Source: Amaranthus tricolor (Eukaryota > Streptophyta > Magnoliopsida > Caryophyllales > Amaranthaceae). Taken from it: a stretch of DNA of 64,000 nt. Positions within the stretch are counted from its first letter, which is position 1. Each line of letters begins with the position of its first letter. The notes beneath the pieces are model-generated. The model was not told the DNA's origin. It did no database searches and saw only the letters and a list, made by a program, of their open reading frames with translations. Positions 56,701 through 64,000 of this stretch are shown one piece after another. The translations under genes were made by a program, and so were the position numbers. The stretch lies in the NCBI RefSeq assembly GCF_026212465.1, contig NC_080048.1, positions 35,432,422 to 35,496,421 of the forward strand. The letters are read 5' to 3'.

Positions 56701-57682
56701 TTATCCGTTTCATAGATTCATGATTTCAAGATTTTGAAAGGAAATGTTTTAGCAAAGAAAACGGAAAAATATTTGATTTATAAAAACTGAAAAAAAAAAC
56801 AAAAAAATAAATTTATATGAGACCAATAAAGTAGTATGTTTGCAAAGAAAATGATTTGTAGGATATAATTAATGTATCCTTCCAGCAGGTGTGGTTGGAT
56901 TATGGTATGGAATCTAGCATAGTTTGTTTGGCTGCAGGTAAATGAAAGTTAGAATCAAGGCAGAGATCAATATCCACTCATTTTGTGTGTATATATAGTT
57001 ATAATATATCCTTTTCGTCATAGTTTTACGTGTTAAAAGCTATATAAATGTGTACTCAGCATAAGCTGATTGTGTGGTTTTTTTTCTTTGAACCTGTCCT
57101 GGTGGAGGACAGATTTTAAGATCAAAGAAGTTAATGGTAGCTGAAAGAGTAAAGATCAGTAATCAACAAAGTAATGTCAATCAATCATATAAGAGAATGT
57201 AAGTAAAGGAAATGTTAATTTTTTTTATCTAAAATTATTTTAATACTTATTTTGGATTTGTTTTGGAGAAAAGAATGCATCCTATGAGGTGAAGTGATTT
57301 TGAAATGTCTGGTATCCACTGGCTAGTTGTTATTTTGAAATGTTGGTTTTGAACTTGCAGGGTGACTTTAAGTCAAAAGGATAAATTTTGGTTTAGATTT
57401 ACAAACGGAATTATCTCGGAATTTCTACAGAAATTTATATATTTTAAATTGTTTCAAATTATTCTTATAATGTAATTTCTTTACATCTTTCAAAGGTTGT
57501 AAAGTCTATATTTAAATTCTTGATAGATGTGTTATAGATAATATAGTCAGTTGAGTAATTGATTATATTATCAATGTAATGGTCCGATATAAGTGTTAAG
57601 CTTTCGCATTAGTTTAAATTAATCTTATTTAATCAGGTGGTTAATTTCGGGTTGTTACACCCGGCCCATTAAACAACCCTAG
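53783..57682. mobile_element. hAT-like non-autonomous element, split by a nested solo LTR
   Basis: Left end AGAGGTGTTCAATGGGCCGG and right end CCGGCCCATTAAACAACCCT plus AG are inverted repeats. The flanks TTTTGACT (53775-53782) and TTGTGACT (57683-57690) match 7 of 8, the hAT duplication size. The interior left of the LTR is rich in GGGCTTAAAATGGG, AAGGCCCGGCCC and CTCGACCT. The LTR at 54189-57659 is inserted near the right end. Confidence 0.6.
54189..57659 (+). mobile_element. Giant solo LTR, 3471 bp, with CCCGG target duplication
   Basis: Starts TGTAACGCATGTGATTTTAA and ends TTTCGGGTTGTTACA, the TGTAAC...GTTACA borders typical of very long LTRs of plant Ty3/gypsy (Tat/Ogre-like) elements. 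CCCGG occurs directly on both sides (54184-54188 and 57660-57664). No internal second LTR start, primer-binding site, gag or pol was seen, so a solo LTR left by LTR-LTR recombination is the best reading. A pyrimidine-rich stretch then AAAACAATGGAGAGAAG near 54680-54705 may be the old transcription start and leader. Orientation taken from TG...CA and TGTAAC is tentative. Confidence 0.7.
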
Positions 57683-58180
57683 TTGTGACTGGTCAAACTA
57701 GCTATTTGTGACTGGTCAAACAACCCTAGTTTATACATACAAACTAAATTGCCTAGTTTCGTTCCATCCTCAAGGTTTCTCAAATATTATACCATATGAT
57801 TTTAAAGTAAAAATAAGGTATATGGCTATAATGTTGTTTAATTTTTTAATATTTTAATGATTTTGTATTATTTATTTATAGTTAGCAATATTAATTAATT
57901 AAATCTAGTTAGCAAATAATTTTTTTGTCCTTTTTCAAATTGACAAGCCAAAGACAAACCAAAAACCATTCAATTGTTAACAAATAAGATTCTGTAACAA
58001 TTGGAAAAAAACATTTTTTAAAAAAGGCAGGACCAATTACAATACTTTTACGGGACTCCATTGTCGGAAGCTCTAGTGTTTAGCGCATGCCAATGCAGCT
58101 AAAACAATTACTAATTTGGTTTAGACATTTTACTATCTATTTATATTTAAATAAGCTAAAAATGTGAACAGTATATTTTA

Positions 58181-58603
58181 CTACTCTGTCCGTTGCTTAA
58201 TAAAGTTTTTAAAATAAATGTTCACAGGAATTAAAAATAAAATATTTTAAACAGTGGATATAATGTTTTATTGAATAATAAATTTGATTGAGAAAAAGTA
58301 GAGATTAAAACATCAAAAAATATTAAAAGAAAGTTAGTGGAAAAAATATGAGGATCACACTTAATATAATAACCTTGTTAAAATGTTAGTGGAAAGCGTA
58401 AGGACCATAAGAAATATAAAAATGTTAAAATAAAGTTAGTGTAAGATATGTGAGGATCATAAGCATTATTAAAATATTAAAATGAGAATAAATAAGATTA
58501 TTTTTGTCCAAAATTTATGATAAAAATAAAAAGATTATTTATGAGAATAACAATTTAAACATCTTAAAATAGCAAATAGAGATTTCTTTAAGGAACGGAG
58601 GGA
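58181..58603. mobile_element. Stowaway-type MITE with internal tandem repeats
   Basis: Left end CTACTCTGTCCGTTGC after TA (58179-58180); right end GGAACGGAGGGAT before TA. Internal units AAAATGTTAGTGGAAAG and AAAATAAAGTTAGTGTAAG repeat 4-5 times. Same family as 27904-28261. Confidence 0.7.
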
Positions 58604-58694
58604 TTATCTTTCTCTTCAAAATTACATACGTACAACTTATTACAGTTACAGATTACTTATTGGTTGCTTTCCTTCCACCTTTATGAAAGAATTT

Positions 58695-58783
58695 TAATTC
58701 TCATCACAATTACAAAAAGATTAATTTCACCGTCCTCTTAACCTGTAAGCGATTCTCCAGCCTTACTCCATTATCAAAAAAAA
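58695..58783 (+). mobile_element. SINE 3' fragment
   Basis: CACCGTCCTCTTAACCTG, GCGATTCTCCAGCCTTACTC and a terminal A-run match the 3' half of the SINE at 38425-38574. It lies just downstream of the NPH3-like gene. Confidence 0.45.
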
Positions 58784-58861
58784 TCCATATCATACATCAA
58801 TAGTTATACAATAAGCTAATCACAAAAACACAATTTAGAGCAAAGAAACAAAAGTAAATAA

Positions 58862-61800
58862 TCAAGAAAGAGACTTCCTCCATCTATGTGATGACTTACC
58901 CTTAGAAATAGGGGTATGTTTCCCAAAATCAACTTCCTCAAACTCTCTTTTACCCACATCACTAACACTACTTGAACCAGACATTAAAATCAACCTTTTC
59001 CATGGAAAAAACCTCCTCTTTTTCTCTGCCATTTTCTCTAGCTGATGCTGCAACAAATTTATCTGATTCTGAAGCCTTACAACATCTTCCTTTAACCTCT
59101 TAATCTCTACTTTTTGGGTAGAAATTTCTCGTTTTGAGTGGAATCTGGCTGACAAATCGAGCCCGTTCGAGTTAGGACTTCTTGTCGTGGATAATTGGCC
59201 ACTCCAGTCTAAGTGGAGCATGATCTTGTTCTGTTCTGAAAACAGGACTTGTAGTAGTGTTCTTACTGGTAGTCGTTCGTTTTGTGATGCGTGTAGGCAT
59301 GCTTCGGGAGTTAGTTTTCTGCTGTCAATTAGTCTGCATAGGAGCCTTCTTTCTTGTTTTGTTGACCCAGGGTGTGCCTACAGAAAAAAAAAACTTATGA
59401 ATTGGTTTTAGAATGTAAAAAGATAACAAAATTTGCTCTAATTGGTGTAGTAGTAGAAGAATCAATAATTCTTAATCAATAACTCTAATTTGTAAATCAC
59501 CATAAAAAGACAAAAAGACAAATAATAAAATAAACAAAATCAAAGGTAAATTAAAATCACAAAACTCTCATCCTATCAAATCCAATTTCATAGGGTGATT
59601 TGTTAACTCCATAAATCACTGTTATTTACTAAAACTTCCTCGTACAAGAATTGTCATGATCTATTGACTCTTGTAAGTTTGTAACCCATTTTCACTTGTA
59701 GGTAGATTTGTCAAAACGGTTATGCAGATTGGGTTTTGTGTTGGTTATTTGTTGTTCGGGTCAATTTTGATTCAGACCATTATCAGGGTGGATTAATTTC
59801 GGGTTGGATAGTGTATAGTTTGGGTTTGGGTTGGGGTTGGGGTTGGGGTTGGGGTTGGTGTCGGGGTTGAGTTAACCTAATGGTCAAGAATTTAGAAAAT
59901 ATATTTTAAATTCTTTTTAAAAAGGAAAAATTACTTAAAATAATCCAACCTATTTATGATTTTCTTATAATAATCCCCTCTATTGATTAACCATGAATAA
60001 TTCCAACTTTGTGGGGTATTTTCCTAGAGTAAACTCGGTGACCGGATGACTTGCTATAGCAAGTTTTATTTTTTTCAAAAAAAAGATAAATTAAAATAAA
60101 ATGTTGAAAAAATGTTTAAAGAAAATTTATGATTTTTTTTTATTATTTAGAATTTTTTATGTAAATTTTCAAAATTTTCTTTAATTTTAAATTAATTTTC
60201 AATTTATTTTTTTGGCGAATTACCTATTAGAGCAGGTTATCGGGTTATCCAAGTTTACTCTAGGCAAATACCCCTTAAAGTTGAGATTATTCATGGTTAA
60301 TTAATAGGTGAGATTATTGTAGGAAAATCATAAAAAAGTTGGATTATTCTAGGTAATTTTTGCTTTAAATATATATAATATTCTTTTGAACTACTTTTGT
60401 GAGAGACCGTTTTTCAATGAGACAACCCCGGACAAAGAGCTCATATTCTTATAATACGTACTAGATGGACTATCTAACCTATGAATAAGACATGTCTCTC
60501 GGTGAGACCGTCTCATACAATAATTTTATTCTTTTCTGTTTTCATAGACTATATATTGATGTACACTCTGATTTATATATCTTTTTTAAGACTATAACAA
60601 AAAAATATTGACTAAATAAGTATAAAATTGACCAAAATTTAAATCTAGCTGTCCCTAATTATAAATGATGATGTGGCATTTAAAAAGTTCATGAAATTAA
60701 GAAAAAAGGTTATAATAGTTGGGTCTGAATTTCAATCGAAAGGATATATTTTTGGGTTACAGATTGATATTTTTGATTTATGACCAATTTTCTATTGGAT
60801 TTTAGATTAATTTGAGAGTTAAAAATTAGACATGTTTACTAGTAGGGCACAACCTAAATATTAGTATTTGGTTCATGATTTGGCTGCCATATGCATCACT
60901 CGGAATTTAATAAAGATGTCAATCGTTTTCATTCCCCCTTGTAACCTCAATAATCATCTTATTGTCATTTATCAAGACATGGACTAAACACTTATTTAAA
61001 ATGCCCCATTCGTACAACAATCAATTTTCTTATGTTATGACACAAAATTCTTACATGATGAAGAATGTGTGGTCTATGAATATTACTTGGTGTATTAGAA
61101 AGATATTTTTACTAATATAATCCAACTAAGAGAAAAAGATTCTACAAGCAATTGAAACAACCATGAGAGATCTAAGGAGTTGAACAATATTTTATTATTT
61201 TAATTTCCAATTGATGCTATTAAATAACACCCATTTGAGGTGCAATTTAAGGTTGAAAGTATGCAACCTTACCTTTTGTTAATTTTTAGGATATGAGTTT
61301 AATTAATCCTCTACGACAATTATGCAAAATTTTACATAAATAAAAACATGTGATAAATGCGCCATTTTAATAGTCTACTAAGTCCCCAAATCAATGAAGT
61401 ACTCCGTCTGTTTCTAAGGGATTGCAACATCCATCAATGACACAGATATTGAGAAAATAATAGGGAGCACTAAATTGTATGCATATAATTAAAAGTAAAA
61501 GAAAATGTATGGATAAGAATCGAAGTAAGTGGCTGAAACAATTAAAAGGGCAAACACAAATAGAAATTAAGGTCATGTTTGTATTGAGAGTAATTATTTA
61601 AGAGAGAAATAAAAGTCAAACTATACAAATGTAAGTAGAGGTAAATTGGAAAATGGATGAAAAATTAAAAACATAATGGCATGAAAAATTAAAGGAAAAG
61701 GAAGATGATTAACCTTATATCTTGGGGAAGTAAAGAGGGAAAATTTTTCCCTCCTCTATTTCACTTGGGTAAATATGTACTTCTGAAATGAGAGAACTAA

Positions 61801-62768
61801 TGCTTCTAAATTTTCGTCTCCATCACTTTACAACTATTTCTTACACTTGATAACAATAATATTCTCTTACTGTTCTACTCCAATAATCTTATTTTCTTAG
61901 TTCGACTTTTATTACTTCATAAATATATATTTCGCATGACATAAATGACAAATTCACATGAATGGAGGGAGAGTAGAAATCTTTGGTCCCAAATGACGTA
62001 ATAGACATGAAAATGGGCATAAAAAGTTACCTTAATATAAGTATCAACAGCACGGTATAACCCATCATCAATAGCTCTAGAATGTGAAGGAAGTGCGGCA
62101 GCAATCTGAATAAATTTCTCTAATTTCAAATTAGTGTCCATAGCAACCTCAGCTAAGTAACCATCTACCAATTTAGCTACCTTAATTAAGGCACTCCCAC
62201 TCTTAACAACCTCATCTAATCCCACAAATCTCTTCACTAATCTTAAAACAAGCTCCACATCAAGCAATGTCCCACAAGTATGACTAAAAGAAGGTATCAT
62301 TAACTCCTTTAAACTAGCTTGTTCTAACAGCCATGACACCCTTTTTTCTAATTCTTCCCTATAAGTCATCTCAATTCCTACCATATTGGCTACTCTAAGT
62401 AGCCTTAATAGGAAGTTACATGGGACTGTGTCATTCTCTGGGGGTAGGACTCCTACTAGTGTTTCTACAAAGAATCTCTTTTTTCTCCATGTGGATGTCG
62501 TGGACTCTGAGGGGGATGATGGGTCGTTATCCCTCTTGAGTCCTATGATGTCCCTGGTCTCTGATAATTCAGGGATCCATTTAGACGCGTAGTGGGCTAT
62601 GATTGAGCCTACTAGGTCTGGGCGAACGCCCTTGGACTTAATGCCCGAAAGGGTCTTGACAAAGTAATCCATGTCGAGAATGCAAGCATCGTCGAGCCAT
62701 GGCTCACTTGCTAAGAGTGGTTGCTTTCCTCCTCCATTAGGGGTTTTTGGGAAGGTAACTTTTTTCAT
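58862..62768 (-). CDS. NPH3-domain protein (NPH3/RPT2-like family; At5g48800-like), 417 aa
   Basis: NPH3-family proteins act with phototropin-type signalling or as CUL3 adaptors at the plasma membrane. Exons on the minus strand: 62768-62031 (246 codons) and 59377-58862 (172 codons with stop), with a GT-AG intron of 2653 bp. The NPH3 domain begins at [20 protein letters not shown] (~21) and includes [60 protein letters not shown] and the signature [12 protein letters not shown] (235-246) continuing AHP across the splice. A coiled coil (~335-366; [20 protein letters not shown]) follows. The tail ends HRWRKSLS: the Ser third from the end fits the mode III 14-3-3 site known in NPH3. The N-terminal BTB domain of most family members is not seen; it could be in an exon beyond the window, although the ATG at 62768 also looks like a usable start. 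Confidence 0.88.
59820..59868 (+). repeat. (GGGGTT)n repeat in the NPH3-like intron
   Basis: Five or so GGGGTT units (GGTTGGGGTTGGGGTTGGGG) in a purine-rich stretch. The plus strand (antisense to the gene) could form a G-quadruplex; the sense intron is AACCCC-rich. Confidence 0.85.
59931..60360. mobile_element. Long-TIR MITE (TTACCTAGAATAATC family), complete
   Basis: Inverted repeats of ~150 bp: left AAATTACTTAAAATAATCCA, ATTGATTAACCATGAATAAT, GGGGTATTTTCCTAGAGTAA; right TTATTCATGGTTAATTAATA, AAAGTTGGATTATTCTAGG. Second copy at 41206-41560. A target duplication could not be fixed. Confidence 0.7.
60396..60522. mobile_element. Short MITE with GAGACCGT/ACCGTCTC ends
   Basis: Left TTTTGTGAGAGACCGTTTTT and right GGTGAGACCGTCTCATACAA form inverted ends of a ~127-bp element in the NPH3-like intron. 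Confidence 0.6.
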
Positions 62769-64000
62769 TGTGTATTTTTTTGGGGGTTTGTTACTAGAAC
62801 ATGTTACAAGCTTATATAATGTGAATTTAATGGGTTTTTTTGTTTTCGTTTGCAGGTTAATCTTAAGCTGATGGTCTTGCTTTCTGCAATTTTCTTATCT
62901 CTTTTGATAAGGGTGTGGTTTGCAGTCATCTAACTCTTTCAGACTCAAATTATAATTTTTATTTAGTGAAACATACCCGAGTATATATGATGATAATGAC
63001 GATGATGACAGTATGGGATAGTGGCAACCACCCTTAATGCGGAAAATATAGATGGGTAGTTTAGGAACATTGGATCATAAGAAGATGGGTGATCAAGAAG
63101 AGCTCAAGGAGGATAAGAAAGAAAAGACAAGGTGAGAAAAAAGGCTCAAAATCCCCTGCTTACAAGTCTTTTTCCATACAATGGTTTGCTAAGTTTAGAG
63201 ATGAGTTTTATTCTTCAATTTTTTGGCTATATGAATTAGGAAATACAAAGGATGAAATAGACATAGAGAATATGCGTTCAATGGGATTGTCCGTTGTAAT
63301 TAAAGCTCATTGTTGTGTTTGTTTAGATCATTTTTCTTTCATCTTTTTTCTTATTCCCATAACTTTGTGGGGAGAAGATATTGCACATAAGATAGTATGA
63401 GCGATATTTTCCTTGTTATTACAACTCTTCGATAAGGAAATGTTTTGAGGAAGTTAGGCATAACGCCAAAGTGTCTATGCTGTATAATTATGAATTCACG
63501 TGATGCTCCTTGTATATCAATATACAATATTTCGAGTCAGTTTGAAAAATAATTGTTAGTTGAAGATGTTGTCTAATTTGACCAACGAAAAGTATTAGCT
63601 GAAAGAATAAGTTAATTCTTTAAGCCAGCTACTTAAGCTAGTTGTTTTATGGAAATGGTTGGTTAAAACTACTTTTTGGTTGTTGCTTGTGCCCGGGTCA
63701 AAAAGCCAAGTCAATGAAAAAGTTAGTTATAGTAATTTTTTTGATTTTGGCTTAAAAAGTTACTTTTAGTACAGTAAAATAGTTACTATTCACCAACAAA
63801 AGAACTAAAAGCCAAAAGTTAATCAAAAATCAAATAAAAATTCATTTACCAAATACACCTTTTATATTTTAATTTTTACATCACTATATTGTTACTCTTA
63901 CACCAAATGTTCTGTTAAAGCAAGTGCCAATAATCTTAATAATGACGTTAACTTTAAACATATAGTCGAACATGCTTTGTCTTGTACTTTAGAGAGGGTC
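62769..64000. other. 5' flank of the NPH3-like gene; no further gene recognised
   Basis: The frame upstream of the ATG at 62768 stays open for a few dozen codons but lacks BTB features or a convincing acceptor. An unrelated plus-strand open frame (63089-63400) has no recognisable family. A MITE of the 'TTTGGTAAAT' family lies at ~63655-63868. Confidence 0.5.
63655..63868. repeat. hAT-like MITE copy ('TTTGGTAAAT' family)
   Basis: TGGTTGGTTAAAACTACTTT at the left and TTCATTTACCAAATACACC at the right, with AAAAGCCAAGTCAATGAAAA and GGCTTAAAAAGTTACTTTT inside. Borders approximate. Confidence 0.5.

Noticed and set aside
63089..63400. 103-codon plus-strand open frame with a basic start
   Set aside because: No recognisable domain, ends in random hydrophobic text and has no homologous neighbours; possible chance ORF.

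Overview
This is plant nuclear DNA, most likely from a eudicot. It is AT-rich, its genes carry many GT-AG introns, and the spaces between genes are filled with plant transposons: Stowaway/mariner-type elements, hAT-like MITEs, SINEs, TRIMs including Cassandra, copia remnants and a giant solo LTR. The species cannot be fixed from sequence alone.

Six real nuclear genes can be built exon by exon with matching splice phases. In order they are: a secreted purple acid phosphatase (+, 6563-11626, 8 exons, 470 aa, all five metallophosphatase blocks); cytosolic ribosomal protein eS10 (-, 13368-15740, 5 exons, 184 aa); coatomer subunit beta-prime (+, 21316-30183, 24 exons, 911 aa, with a likely alternative last exon at 30623); a NUP50-type nucleoporin with a RanBP1 domain (-, 35358-36653, one coding exon behind a 3.9-kb 5'-UTR intron); an MLN51/CASC3-type exon-junction-complex protein (+, 43488-51882, 10 exons); and an NPH3-family protein (-, 58862-62768, 2 exons). 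They are unrelated housekeeping or signalling genes and do not form a pathway cluster. A degenerate GRF-zinc-finger gene lies at 20088-20587, and the window opens inside an apparently intact mariner-like transposase.

Repeat layout: 1-1414, mariner-like element with a Stowaway-type end; 3050-4009, decayed copia 3' end with its LTR; 5020-5765 and 17745-19520, a degenerate ~22-bp minisatellite in opposite orientations; 8845-9345, a TRIM tandem array in a phosphatase intron; 10093-10165, a 73-bp miniature LTR-like insertion with a perfect 5-bp target duplication; 15985-16318 and 34001-34443, giant foldback elements built from repeated GTTCGC...GCGAAC palindromes; 38768-40017, an internally deleted copia element with identical-length LTRs and GTTAA duplications; 44795-45432, a full Cassandra TRIM; 52913-53575, TA microsatellites and a long inverted repeat; 53783-57682, a hAT-like element split by a 3.47-kb solo LTR with CCCGG duplications.

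The strongest candidates for something new are the palindrome-module foldback family (several diverged copies), the 73-bp LTR-like insertion, the TRIM tandem array, the alternative C-terminus of coatomer beta-prime, and an 80-nt stretch in the MLN51-like gene that is either a cryptic mini-intron or a pair of disabling mutations.
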